From the NCBI GenBank assembly GCA_030425205.1, contig JAUIAP010000006.1, positions 186,001-250,000 of the forward strand: 64,000 bases of DNA, given 5' to 3'. This document shows, one piece after another, positions 54,761 through 63,722 of the stretch. The notes under the pieces are model-generated. The model made no database searches. It had not been told where the DNA came from and worked only from the letters and a program-made list of their open reading frames with translations. Every line of letters begins with the position of its first letter. Within the stretch, counting starts at the first letter, position 1. Made by a program: the position numbers and the translations under genes. Origin of the DNA: Anaerolineae bacterium. Lineage in GTDB: Bacteria > Chloroflexota > Anaerolineae > Promineifilales > Promineifilaceae.

Positions 54761-54833
54761 AGTGAAAATGAGTAGATAGTGTATTTGTTACACTTAGTGT
54801 GCGATTGGCTCTTTTCCATGAGACAATAGCAGC

Positions 54834-55442
54834 ATGATAAAAGCATGGCAACAAACTGACGAACGACAAATCGGCGACTTTCGTATTTTCACCCTCTCCC
54901 AAGTGACGCGCATCTCTCCGCGTACACAGAACGAGCATAACTTCTTTGTGCTAAACGCACCTGATTGGATCAACATCATTCCAATTACCGCAACGGGCAA
55001 CGTGATCTTTATCAAACAATATCGGCACGGGACAGGCACAGTTTGTCTTGAGGTGCCCGGTGGGATGGTCGATCCGCATGAGGATGACCCGATGGTAACG
55101 GCGCGTCGTGAGATGTTGGAGGAGACGGGATTTTCGGCCGAAAAAATCATCCATCTCGGCACGGTTGAACCCAATCCCGCCTTTCTCACCAACCGTTGCC
55201 ACACCTATCTCGCTCTCAACGCGACATACGTTCAACCACCTGAATTCGATGGTGCAGAAGACATCGAAATGATTGAGGTACCGCTCACTCAAGTCCTCGA
55301 TCTAATCCTCGCTGGCAAAATTACCCACTCTCTGACAATCTGTGCATTCTTTTTCTTCAATCGCTGGCGTGAACGTAATCGCGACGCTATATCGGCCGCT
55401 TCCGACATGCCGTTACCGTTCCCGTCGCTCAATCTACCCTGA
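54834..55442 (+). CDS. Nudix hydrolase, ADP-ribose pyrophosphatase-like
   Basis: The 202-residue protein has a Nudix box GGMVDPHEDDPMVTARREM then LEETGF, near residues 77-100. The N-terminal FFVLNAPDWINIIPITATGN and the FIKQYRHGTG segment are typical of ADP-ribose/NUDT5-type hydrolases. These recycle ADP-ribose or nucleoside-diphosphate sugars. The location close to NAD synthesis genes (1.8 kb from nadB) is suggestive but not proof. A TCGGCCGA follows the Nudix box, as in the first Nudix gene of this window. Confidence 0.87.
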   Translation: MIKAWQQTDERQIGDFRIFTLSQVTRISPRTQNEHNFFVLNAPDWINIIPITATGNVIFIKQYRHGTGTVCLEVPGGMVDPHEDDPMVTARREMLEETGFSAEKIIHLGTVEPNPAFLTNRCHTYLALNATYVQPPEFDGAEDIEMIEVPLTQVLDLILAGKITHSLTICAFFFFNRWRERNRDAISAASDMPLPFPSLNLP

Positions 55443-55582
55443 AATGCCCCCGATTTGTCTAGTACGCTGAATGCCTATTATGTTATTCTAATTCTACTTG
55501 TGTGCCATCCAAATGTTGTTCCACTGCTAGGTGGACAAAATCTCGTTTAACCACGATAACGATAATATTTGGAGGTAATACA

Positions 55583-56371
55583 ATGTCCACAAAACAAGCT
55601 ATATCGATCCCGTTCACCGTTAGCGCAGTCGCGCTTCTACTTTTCAGCTCTTTATTCATCGTTAAACGTATACAGGCCAATGGGCCCGGCGACACCATCA
55701 TCCTTTTTGAGGACGATTTTGAAGACTCAAACAAGGAAGCATGGACAACCGAAGAAGGGGGCAACGGAACATGCCCAATCGGAGAATGGACAAACGAGGA
55801 AGATCTATTTGTCAGCAGCCCCACGCACGTTTGGAACATGAGTCCTTATAGCTCGGCTGCTCCCGGCGATGATTGCCATGACTACCTAATCATGCCCACT
55901 GTGACAGTACCGTTAACTGTGACAACCCCATTCACGCTAACATTCTTCCACACTTACTTCACAGAAGGGGGCTCTTTTTGTAATCCGCCTGAGGGCGATC
56001 CACCTTGCGACTATGGCGAAATCGAGATATCGGTCAACGATGGGCCATGGGTTGTCGCCGCTGGGCGTTTTGATGACTTGCGTGAGGATTTCCCAACACT
56101 AACCGTTGAGACTGTCGATCTTAGTTCGCGCATTTCCTCTGGAGATGAGGTTCGCATTCGCTGGCATTTCCGTTCCGACTTTGCGGGCGACCTCCCATTT
56201 CTTGGGTGGTGGGTAGATGATGTCACGTTAAGCGGCACAGAGGTTGCCGACACGCCTACGGCGGTTGCACTGAATAATCTCTCACAAACATCAACCACGC
56301 CCCTCGTTGGAATTTGCCTACTCCTGATTATCAGCACGGTGGCAATCTTTGCGCGAAGACGCTATCGCTAA
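55583..56371 (+). CDS. Secreted beta-sandwich protein with C-terminal membrane tail
   Basis: The 262-residue protein has a signal peptide (FTVSAVALLLFSSLFIVKRIQA). The exported domain has DDFEDSNKEAWTTEEG, TLTFFHTYFTE and WHFRSDFAGDLPFLGWWVDD. This resembles MAM/laminin-G type jelly-roll domains of secreted peptidases or adhesins. The end has a hydrophobic span (LVGICLLLIISTVAIFA) and a basic tail (RRRYR), like C-terminal sorting tails. GGAGG fixes the ATG at 55583. No catalytic motif is seen. Confidence 0.75.
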   Translation: MSTKQAISIPFTVSAVALLLFSSLFIVKRIQANGPGDTIILFEDDFEDSNKEAWTTEEGGNGTCPIGEWTNEEDLFVSSPTHVWNMSPYSSAAPGDDCHDYLIMPTVTVPLTVTTPFTLTFFHTYFTEGGSFCNPPEGDPPCDYGEIEISVNDGPWVVAAGRFDDLREDFPTLTVETVDLSSRISSGDEVRIRWHFRSDFAGDLPFLGWWVDDVTLSGTEVADTPTAVALNNLSQTSTTPLVGICLLLIISTVAIFARRRYR

Positions 56372-56549
56372 CGGCTCATCTCTCCACAGCATTGCTCTGC
56401 CATTTCTTTAAATTAGAAATGGCAGAGTCCAACTCCATCAACTCAAAATTGCAAATCCAAAATTAAGCGGGAACCTTTTCGCGCTGAGTTTCGTCTTGTC
56501 TTTAGAACGGCGGCAACATGTCGCACAGAATTCAAAAGGAGCAAGTAAG

Positions 56550-58217
56550 ATGAACAGTCAATTTTGGAAATATTTGTGGATCGTAGTGTTGGTTTGGATG
56601 GTTGTGGGCTGTAGTGCGCCTGAAGCTGACGTTGTAACCCAAATTGTTGAAACAGTGAAAGAGGTCGAGGTTCCCGGTGAAGTGATCGTTGAAGAGGTGG
56701 TCGTGACATCGGTCGTTGCAGTAGAAAGCGAGCCGTTTTATTCAGGCGATGCTGTCGCGGTGAATGAAAGCGTAGGCAGTTCTGTGCTTCCCAATGTGGT
56801 TGCTCAACCAACGGCCGAGCCACGTTCCATCGTACCAGAGCGCGTTGAAGAACCAAACAACATGACATTTGATGGCACAGATGTCAATCCATTTGTCGAT
56901 GCGCGCCAAGACAACCAATCGACATTTGCCATCGACGTGGACACGGGCAGCTATACCCTGATGCGCAACTATTTGAGTGATTATGGCCAGTTGCCGCCAG
57001 CCGATTCGGTGCGCGTTGAAGAGTACATCAATTTCTTCGACTACAACTACCCGCGCCCTAGCAAAGAAGAGGCATTTGCCATCCACATCGACGGCGCACG
57101 CACACCCTATGGCGAGGATGAAAATTATCATCTGGTCCGCGTTGGTCTTCAAGGCTATGAGGTTCCAGCAGACGAACGTCCCGATGCGCTGCTCATCTTT
57201 GTGATTGATGTGTCAGGTTCGATGGATCAAAGCAATCGTCTCGGTTTGGCAAAGCAGTCGCTGCGTTTATTGGTTGATGAACTACGTGACAGTGACCGTG
57301 TTGGGATTATCGTGTACGGCTCAAATGCGCGGGTTGTCCTCGACCCCACCTATGTCGAACGCCGCGATGATATCATCCGGGCGATTGATGGATTGCGTTC
57401 AGAAGGTTCAACCAACGCCGAAGAAGGGATTTTGGAAGGGTATCGCATGGCGGATCGCTATCTGCTTGACGGGCAGACGACACGTCTCATCGTTTTGAGC
57501 GATGGTGTCGCCAACGTCGGGAACACAACGGCCGAAAGTATCCTCAATCATGCGCGACGCGGTATCTCTCTCAGCACATATGGCTTTGGGATGGGCAACT
57601 ACAACGACACATTGATGGAACAGCTCGCGGATCAAGGGGATGGGACTTATGCCTACGTCGATACGTTGCGCGAAGCCCAGCGCGTTTTTGTCACCGACTT
57701 AACTGGTACATTGGTGACGATTGCCAAAGATGCCAAAGTACAAGTTGAATTTAACCCAGAGGTCGTTTGGCACTATCGCCTGATCGGCTATGAAAATCGG
57801 GCAGTTGCCGATGAAGATTTCCGCAATGACACGATTGACGCGGGAGAGATTGGGTCGGGTCATAGCGTCACAGCATTGTACGAAATGCGTTTAGCAGACG
57901 AGGCAAATTTGTCGCAGTCGGCCATGACGGTGCGCGTTCGCTACCAAGATCCAGAGACAGGCGCGGTGCGAGAGTTAGAACAATCGGCCGATCCCACCAC
58001 CTTCGCCACCTCACTCGCTGATGCAAACAATGGACTGCAACTTGCTGCCGTCGTGGCCGAATATGGCGAGCTTCTAAAACGCAGCTACTGGGCACGACAC
58101 AACTCACTCGCTGCCGTGTGGGGTGATGTTGAGAACGTAACGTTGCGCTTTTCGAGCGACACCGAAGTGTTACAATTTGCCGATTTGGTCGAGTCGGCCG
58201 CCGCATATTCACGATGA
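56550..58217 (+). CDS. VWA-domain lipoprotein (YfbK-like)
   Basis: The 555-residue lipoprotein has a signal with lipobox (VWMVVGCSAP) and a Val/Glu-rich spacer (VVTQIVETVKEVEVPGEVIV). An N-terminal VWF-associated region follows (TFAIDVDTGSYTLMRNYL). The VWA domain has the MIDAS metal site DVSGSMDQ near 222 and the Thr/Asp positions in STNAEEGI and LSDGVANVG. The C-terminal region (about 400-530) matches the DUF3520-type end of YfbK proteins. AAAAGGAGC is well spaced from the ATG at 56550. Function is unknown; VWA proteins bind partners through a metal ion. Confidence 0.88.
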   Translation: MNSQFWKYLWIVVLVWMVVGCSAPEADVVTQIVETVKEVEVPGEVIVEEVVVTSVVAVESEPFYSGDAVAVNESVGSSVLPNVVAQPTAEPRSIVPERVEEPNNMTFDGTDVNPFVDARQDNQSTFAIDVDTGSYTLMRNYLSDYGQLPPADSVRVEEYINFFDYNYPRPSKEEAFAIHIDGARTPYGEDENYHLVRVGLQGYEVPADERPDALLIFVIDVSGSMDQSNRLGLAKQSLRLLVDELRDSDRVGIIVYGSNARVVLDPTYVERRDDIIRAIDGLRSEGSTNAEEGILEGYRMADRYLLDGQTTRLIVLSDGVANVGNTTAESILNHARRGISLSTYGFGMGNYNDTLMEQLADQGDGTYAYVDTLREAQRVFVTDLTGTLVTIAKDAKVQVEFNPEVVWHYRLIGYENRAVADEDFRNDTIDAGEIGSGHSVTALYEMRLADEANLSQSAMTVRVRYQDPETGAVRELEQSADPTTFATSLADANNGLQLAAVVAEYGELLKRSYWARHNSLAAVWGDVENVTLRFSSDTEVLQFADLVESAAAYSR

Positions 58218-58503
58218 ATGATTTTCTCTCAATGATCGCAAAGATTTAACTTCGTTGGTTGGGGTGTTTGGCGCGGCCAAGCACCCCATTGCGCCGTTTA
58301 CTGTGCAGTCGTACATCCTATATTTGTGGCACCACGTGCGAATTGATGAAATAGATCGCCAAACGGTCAACCGATTGTCGTAGGCACATTTTGATAGCAA
58401 GTGGCACATGGCTGTTTCTAGCCCTACTATTAACAAATGGACACCCAACGCTCTATAATTTTACCTATCACAATGCGCGAACAGTGCTATTTTAATAACT
58501 ACC
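58218..58503. other. Intergenic region before the two-component operon
   Basis: The first part forms a hairpin, GGGGTG-T-TTGGC-GCG-GCCAA-G-CACCCC (58261-58287), without a T-tract. A sigma-70 promoter is seen further on: TTAACA (58430-58435), 18 bases, TATAAT (58454-58459). Transcription would start near 58466. No gene is seen. Confidence 0.6.
58430..58459 (+). promoter_or_regulatory. Promoter of the response regulator operon
   Basis: TTAACA and a perfect TATAAT are 18 bases apart, leaving a 5' leader of about 38 bases before the ATG at 58504. Confidence 0.7.
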
Positions 58504-59181
58504 ATGAAACGTATACTAATCGTCGATGACGAGCCAACGATAACGTTGGCACTGCGTCATCATCTTGAACGTAACGGATATAAAGTGTTGGTCGCACATT
58601 CAGGAGGCGACGCGCTCGACTTGTTGGCAGAACAGCCTGACATGCTGCTACTCGATTTGATGTTGCCCGATATAACTGGTTATGAGGTTTGTCGCAATGT
58701 ACGCAAGCTCGAACGCTACACGCCTGTCCTAATGCTGACGGCAAAAGATACGCTGCAAGAAAAAGTGCAGGGCTTAAACGTGGGTGCAGATGCCTATTTG
58801 ACAAAGCCCTACCACAATGAAGAGTTGTTGGCCCATGTCAAGGCGTTGTTGCGAATGGTTGATAGCCACCATAACACAACCATCGAGTGTGGTGATTTAG
58901 TGCTTTATCCTGATAGTAAAGAGGCAAAGCTAGCCGGCGAATTGCTCGACCTTTCAACAACGGAGTACGCGATGTTAGAGCTTTTCATGCGTAGTCCCAA
59001 ACAGGTTTTCGGCCGAGAAACGCTGCTCCGCAATGTTTGGGGGTACAGCGATGTCAATGTTCGCTCGGTTGATACAGTCGTGTTACGCTTACGACAAAAG
59101 ATTGAAAAAGACCCCAAGGAGCCGCTGATGATCTTAACGGTGCGCGGCTTTGGGTATCGGTTTATGTGCGATGACGATTGA
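58504..59181 (+). CDS. OmpR/PhoB-type response regulator
   Basis: The 225-residue protein has an N-terminal receiver (1-118) with IVDDEP (6-11), the phosphorylated Asp in LLLDLMLPDITG near 52 and the Lys in TKPYHNEE near 103. The C-terminal winged helix (130-225) ends RSVDTVVLRLRQKIEKDP and VRGFGYRF, as in PhoB. The 3' end overlaps the kinase gene by 11 bases, so both are made together. The target genes are unknown. Confidence 0.95.
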   Translation: MKRILIVDDEPTITLALRHHLERNGYKVLVAHSGGDALDLLAEQPDMLLLDLMLPDITGYEVCRNVRKLERYTPVLMLTAKDTLQEKVQGLNVGADAYLTKPYHNEELLAHVKALLRMVDSHHNTTIECGDLVLYPDSKEAKLAGELLDLSTTEYAMLELFMRSPKQVFGRETLLRNVWGYSDVNVRSVDTVVLRLRQKIEKDPKEPLMILTVRGFGYRFMCDDD

Positions 59182-60262
59182 TGCCAAACTCTTCATGACC
59201 CTGCTGGTGCTATTGTTGGCAACAGTGGCCGCCTTGAGCTACCACTGGACCCGACGGCATTCGCAATCGCTGGCGGGGTTGGGTCTTGATCGTGTCGATT
59301 TAACCCAGTCATTGGCTGTGGCACCGTTTGGCGTGGTTGTCATCGATCGGGCGGGCGAGATTGTGTTGCAAAATCCAGCGGCTTCACGACTGTTGGCGCG
59401 TGAGGAGGTGCAAAAGGCATTTTTTGCCGATTTAGCTGCACACAGTGAGTTGGCCTATCGCGTGATGAATGTACCGTTGCAATCGGCCGATCCACTCCCC
59501 TCCCTGTCATGGTGGCGCACACGCAGCGATGTCGGACAACTGATCGTCGTGCAAGGCCGCGAGGCGCAGATCGAGCGCGAACGTGCCATGCAGGTCTATT
59601 GGGGTTCTATCTCCCATGAAATGCGCACACCGCTAACCTCCCTACTTTCTCATCTCGATGTGGCAAGATCGGCCGATACACCGTCCGATCTGCGCGAACG
59701 CTCGCTCACCATCAGCCAGCAGCAGGCGCGTCGCCTCAGCCAGCTGATCCAAGACGTTCTCGATTTGGGACGTTTGCAGTTCCGCACCCCTGTTGAACGA
59801 CGTGCGCTCGACATCATTTTGGTTGCTGAAGAGGCTGTAGCCACGATGATCTTGCAGGCAGAAGAGGCCGGAATCGCCCTTTCATTGCAATATGACGGCG
59901 GGTTGCTGCCCGTTTTTGGGGATGAAGACCGGCTTAAGCAAGTGTTCGTCAATCTGATCGATAATGCCATCAACTATGCTCGGGCGGGTGATGAAGTGGC
60001 AGTGACGCTATTGGAGCATGAACAGGGGGTCTGCTGCACGGTGCGCGATACGGGCGTGGGCATTTCGGTCGAACATCTCCCCCGCATTACCGAACGTTTT
60101 TATCGCGCCAATCGAGACAAACGTGGCAGCGGTTTAGGTCTCGCCATCGTTTCTGAAATTTTACGTCAACATGATAGCAAGCTCGAAATTGAAAGCGCAA
60201 CAGAAGGTGCCCTGCGCGGCACAAAGATGCGTTTCTTGCTACCAGTTATATCAACCTTATGA
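59171..60262 (+). CDS. Membrane sensor histidine kinase, partner of the response regulator
   Basis: The 363-residue kinase has one N-terminal transmembrane helix (FMTLLVLLLATVAALSYHW, about 8-26) and a short PAS-like region (FGVVVIDRAGEIVLQNPAASRLL). The HisKA box is SISHEMRTPLTSLL near residue 146. The ATPase has NLIDNAINYARAG, DTGVGIS and GSGLGLAIVSEIL. The layout resembles PhoR. The start ATG at 59171 lies inside the end of the regulator gene. Three TCGGCCGA-like positions: two intact copies lie at 59483 and 59669. The 3' end overlaps the next gene by four bases. Confidence 0.93.
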   Translation: MTIDAKLFMTLLVLLLATVAALSYHWTRRHSQSLAGLGLDRVDLTQSLAVAPFGVVVIDRAGEIVLQNPAASRLLAREEVQKAFFADLAAHSELAYRVMNVPLQSADPLPSLSWWRTRSDVGQLIVVQGREAQIERERAMQVYWGSISHEMRTPLTSLLSHLDVARSADTPSDLRERSLTISQQQARRLSQLIQDVLDLGRLQFRTPVERRALDIILVAEEAVATMILQAEEAGIALSLQYDGGLLPVFGDEDRLKQVFVNLIDNAINYARAGDEVAVTLLEHEQGVCCTVRDTGVGISVEHLPRITERFYRANRDKRGSGLGLAIVSEILRQHDSKLEIESATEGALRGTKMRFLLPVISTL

Positions 60263-61662
60263 AGCCCTATCGCGCTATCCTAATCATTGCAATTGTTGCC
60301 ATCGCTCTGATCTGGCTGCTGCCGTTTGATGGGGCAATCAATATCATTCCCGCTGGCACACAGAACAGCACGTGGCCGCGTGTCATGTTTGATGCGCGCA
60401 CCATTGTGCCAAATGAACCATTTACCGTTATCGTCGAAGATGTAACTCCCTACGCGAATGTGCGCCTTGAAGCACCATTTGCAACGGTCGTGCAGCCAGA
60501 AGCCGCAATGCGATTGCCTTCGGCCGTTTATCAATGGGAGTTTGAAGTGACACCGAGTGCAGATACCGATCAATTGAAGTTTTATAACGATTGCGATGAT
60601 GGGTGCCAACTCTGGACGGTCCAGCGACTACGTGAAGGATTGCCCAGCCCGACACCCAGGAAAAAACCAACCAAGCTTTGCGTTGTCTGGCCGAATCCTG
60701 AACGTGATTGGCACAATCGACAGGGCTGGGTCGTTGAATCAACCTATGTGCAACCCGATACACTGGGCTGGTGGGATATTGATGGATTGGTAAAGCGGGT
60801 TCAGGTGGCTAACGCGCAAGGTCTAAATGTTCTCGTGCGCGTTGACTTCACAGAATCGCTCTCTGTTCCAGAACCCAACGACTATCGTGGTCTCGATGCC
60901 TACTTGACCTATGTTCGTCGGCTCGCCCGTGATGAACGACTCAGCGACATCCACGCACTGATCATCGGAAGTAACATGAACACGCAATCGCCTAGCATCA
61001 CCCCAGAATGGTATGCGCGAATGCTGATCGGCAGCGGGGCAGAAGTGTCCCGCAATGATAACGTTATCCAAGTGGTGCGCGCGGAGAATGCACAACTGCG
61101 CGTATTGGTGGGAACTCTGCTCAGTTGGACAGGCGACTCACCAGAAGATGCACCTTGGCTCAGCTACATGGATGAAATGGTTGCCGCCATCGACGCGGGC
61201 ATCCAACTCAAGACCGCCGTTGGTGTCAGCAACGCTGCGCCAGATGGTTTCGCTATCCAAGCGGATGCATTTGTGGCATCGGCCGAACTTGCTGATGCGA
61301 GCTTAGAACCATTAACAGATCTAACACGTCCGCAACATCCAACTGCCCAAGCAGGTTTCCGCATCTACCAAGATTGGCTCGATGCGATCAACCGCTACCC
61401 AACCACGAACAACGCACCTGCCTACATCGTCGCCACGAACAGCTATGATCGACCACAAGGCATCGTACCGACCGATAACTATCCAGCAGGCTGGCTAACC
61501 AACGCGCTTGCTGAGATCAACAACCAGCCGCAGGTGCGCACACTCTGCTGGTTTATCGACTATTTTCCACATGATGAAAATTGGGTGTTTTTTAGCCTCA
61601 CCGATCCGCGCGGTCAGTTGCAGTTGGCGGCTGAAGAGTTTGATCAACTATTGCGAGAATAG
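60259..61662 (+). CDS. Exported glycosidase-like TIM-barrel protein of unknown function
   Basis: The 467-residue protein has a signal anchor (AILIIAIVAIALIWLLPF) and a beta-sandwich part to about 130. A second domain contains VWPNPERDWHNRQGWVVEST, LVRVDFTESLS and the EWYARMLIGSG and TLCWFIDYFPHDENW segments. This alternation of strands and helices resembles a TIM-barrel glycosidase-like fold, but no catalytic pair is certain. It overlaps the kinase by four bases and so belongs to the two-component operon; it may be the effector or a surface sensor. One TCGGCCGA is inside. Confidence 0.7.
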   Translation: MKPYRAILIIAIVAIALIWLLPFDGAINIIPAGTQNSTWPRVMFDARTIVPNEPFTVIVEDVTPYANVRLEAPFATVVQPEAAMRLPSAVYQWEFEVTPSADTDQLKFYNDCDDGCQLWTVQRLREGLPSPTPRKKPTKLCVVWPNPERDWHNRQGWVVESTYVQPDTLGWWDIDGLVKRVQVANAQGLNVLVRVDFTESLSVPEPNDYRGLDAYLTYVRRLARDERLSDIHALIIGSNMNTQSPSITPEWYARMLIGSGAEVSRNDNVIQVVRAENAQLRVLVGTLLSWTGDSPEDAPWLSYMDEMVAAIDAGIQLKTAVGVSNAAPDGFAIQADAFVASAELADASLEPLTDLTRPQHPTAQAGFRIYQDWLDAINRYPTTNNAPAYIVATNSYDRPQGIVPTDNYPAGWLTNALAEINNQPQVRTLCWFIDYFPHDENWVFFSLTDPRGQLQLAAEEFDQLLRE

Positions 61663-61684
61663 TAAATTGGGAGCTTAATTGGAG

Positions 61685-61703
61685 CGCAGACGCCTCGTCT
61701 GCG
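61685..61703. terminator. Hairpin between convergent operon end and smpB
   Basis: CGCAGACG-CCT-CGTCTGCG is a perfect 8-bp stem with 3-base loop. Outer GGAGCG and CGCTCC (61681-61720 span) can extend it. There is no clear T-tract, so termination is only likely by position. Confidence 0.5.
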
Positions 61704-61719
61704 TTAGCCCTTCGCGCTC

Positions 61720-62190
61720 CTAGTAACCAGCCTCTTTGACAGCACGCTTCATTTGCATATCTGCGTCCCGTTTTGCAATATCTTTGCGCTTGTCATACGT
61801 CTTCTTACCACGCGCCACTGCAATTTCGACCTTTGCACGTCCGTTCTTCAAATACATCCGCACGGGAATACAGGTCACGCCATTGGTCGCCAACTGGTTC
61901 AAGATTTCGTCGATCTCTTTGCGGTGCAGGAGCAACTTGCGCCTGCGCGTTGGCTCGTGATTTTCACGGTTGCCATGCTTAAACTCAGCAATATCAACGC
62001 TTGTCAGATATAGCTCGCCATCATGCGGCTGCACATAGCCCTGCCGCAAACTGACCTGTCCCGCCAGACGGATCGACTTAATCTCTGTCCCAGTAAGGAC
62101 GAGCCCTGCCTCATAAGTTTCCAAAAACTCGTAATCGAATCGCGCCTTGCGATTCTTCGCCACAAGTTTTGTTCCGTCTTTCGTTGCCAT
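61720..62190 (-). CDS. smpB: SsrA-binding protein SmpB
   Basis: SmpB binds tmRNA and delivers it to stalled ribosomes for trans-translation. The 156-residue protein shows the conserved NRKARFDYEFLETYEAGLVL, TGTEIKSIRLAGQVSLRQ and YLKNGRAKVEIAVARGKK. The basic C-terminal tail (YDKRKDIAKRDADMQMKRA) enters the mRNA channel. The length is normal. The tmRNA gene itself is not in this window. Upstream are short repeats and the S41 protease genes on the same strand. Confidence 0.96.
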   Translation of the reverse strand: MATKDGTKLVAKNRKARFDYEFLETYEAGLVLTGTEIKSIRLAGQVSLRQGYVQPHDGELYLTSVDIAEFKHGNRENHEPTRRRKLLLHRKEIDEILNQLATNGVTCIPVRMYLKNGRAKVEIAVARGKKTYDKRKDIAKRDADMQMKRAVKEAGY

Positions 62191-62204
62191 TTTTTCAGTG
62201 AGCT

Positions 62205-62250
62205 AGTGATCAGTCAGTCAGCGAACAGTAACCAATCACGAATACTCGTT
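62205..62250. repeat. Short repeats upstream of smpB
   Basis: CAGTGAGCTAGTGATCAGT, CAGTCAGCGAACAGT and related CAGT units fill the gap. They share vocabulary with the repeats at 22399-22460 and 27345-27405. Confidence 0.45.
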
Positions 62251-62286
62251 TTTATGGTTACAATTCGCCGCTAACCGCCAACTGCC

Positions 62287-63651
62287 TTATTCTCCGTTCA
62301 GCAGGAAGTCAATCGCCCGCTGCACGGTTTCGTCATTATCATCGCCGATAATGTCAGGTGTAAAGTCGATAAAAATATCGGGTGCAACACCAACCTTGTT
62401 GATTGCAAGATCAGCGGGTGAGTAAAAGTTTGCGGTTGTCACACGGAATTCCGAATTGTCGTCGAGCGCATAGGGTGTTTGCACAGAGCCTTTGCCAAAT
62501 GAGTTGGTTCCGATAATTGTCGCACGATCGCGGTCGCGGAAGGCCCCTGCGATGATCTCGGACGCACTTGCGCTATTCTCGTTGATGAGCAGCACTAAGG
62601 GAATCTGTTCACCGATCTGACCGTCGTTCGTGCCAAAGCTTTCAACATTTCCGTCGCTATCGCGAATAATCAGGAAGTCCCCTTCTGGCAAGAAGAGATC
62701 ACCAACCGAAATCGCCTGTGTCAGCAAGCCACCACCGTTGTAGCGCAGGTCAAAGATGACGCTTTGCACGCCTGAATCGAGCAGCGATTGCATCCCTTCT
62801 GTTAACTGCTCCGTCGCCACCTGATTGAAGCTTTCAAGACGAATGTAGCCAACCTGTCCATCGGCAACCGTCTTATATTCGACCTGTGGAACGATGATAC
62901 GGTCGCGGACAATTGTCACGTCGAATGGTTCCGCAGCCCCTTCACGAACGATGGTCAGGACAACGGGTTCGCCGACTGGCCCACGCACAATGGCAACAAC
63001 TTCATCGGTCACTAGACCTTGAATCGATTCGCCATCTACCTTTGTCACAATGTCGTCGGGTTCCAGTCCTGCACGAAATGCGGGTGTGTCGGCAATCGGC
63101 CGAACTATATAAAAGAATCCATCCTCATTTGTATCGACATACGCGCCAATCCCCGTAAAGTCACCGCGGAAGCCATCGTTAATACGCTGCGCAACTTCTG
63201 GAGGGAAGTAGTTGGTGAACTGATCGCCCAACTGCTCGACCATCGCCGCAACCAACGCTTCCGTGATCACCTCGTCGGCGGGCAACTCACCGTAGTAGTT
63301 CTCTTCAATCAGTTGCCAGACATCAAACAGTTTGTCGAGATCTTCCTGATCAAATTCGCCCGGTTGTCCTGTTGGGAACGGTGTTGGCGTGAGTGTCGGG
63401 AGTGGGGTTGAGGTGGGCAGCGCAGAGATAGGTTGACCATCGGCCGAAACCTCGACAATTTTTGTCACCTCAATGATTTCCTCAGAAGGCACTTCAACGA
63501 GGCGCGTTACTTCGACTTCAACAGGAGATGTGACAATCACGGTTTCGACGACGCGCACCACATCGCCGTTGCCAGAATTATCGGATGCACACGCAACGAC
63601 CAAAATCAACAGCGCGGTAAATAGTACAAAAAGAGTTTTAGAACGAATCAT
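62287..63651 (-). CDS. C-terminal processing protease (S41 family), lipoprotein
   Basis: The 454-residue protein is exported and lipid-anchored (LILVVACAS), with a Val/Glu/Thr-rich spacer (VEVTRLVEVPSEEIIEVTK) and a Pro/Thr-rich spacer to about 98. It has an S41 N-terminal helix region, a PDZ domain (about 165-250, GIGAYVDT, AGLEPDDIVTKVDG) and the protease core. The catalytic Ser is in NENSASASEIIAGA and the Lys in NSFGKGSVQTPY. CtpA-type enzymes trim exported proteins or cell-wall hydrolases. AGGAAC precedes the ATG. A second S41 gene lies upstream. Confidence 0.93.
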   Translation of the reverse strand: MIRSKTLFVLFTALLILVVACASDNSGNGDVVRVVETVIVTSPVEVEVTRLVEVPSEEIIEVTKIVEVSADGQPISALPTSTPLPTLTPTPFPTGQPGEFDQEDLDKLFDVWQLIEENYYGELPADEVITEALVAAMVEQLGDQFTNYFPPEVAQRINDGFRGDFTGIGAYVDTNEDGFFYIVRPIADTPAFRAGLEPDDIVTKVDGESIQGLVTDEVVAIVRGPVGEPVVLTIVREGAAEPFDVTIVRDRIIVPQVEYKTVADGQVGYIRLESFNQVATEQLTEGMQSLLDSGVQSVIFDLRYNGGGLLTQAISVGDLFLPEGDFLIIRDSDGNVESFGTNDGQIGEQIPLVLLINENSASASEIIAGAFRDRDRATIIGTNSFGKGSVQTPYALDDNSEFRVTTANFYSPADLAINKVGVAPDIFIDFTPDIIGDDNDETVQRAIDFLLNGE

Positions 63652-63722
63652 GGTGTTCCTACTGTGACAGATTAACTTCGTAGCATGTCAGTATAACGCA
63701 TCGTTCCCCGTTCAGGGAAGCG
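63652..63722. other. Gap between the two S41 genes
   Basis: The 71 bases contain an imperfect hairpin on the minus strand: AACGC-TTCCC, loop TGAACG, GGGAA, then GCGTT after a four-base bulge. It may be a weak terminator between the two tandem genes. Confidence 0.4.

Noticed and set aside
54790..54800. ACACTTAGTGT as an operator
   Set aside because: Only four paired bases per arm; the overlapping AGTGTA-N5-TACACT is better and is mentioned instead.
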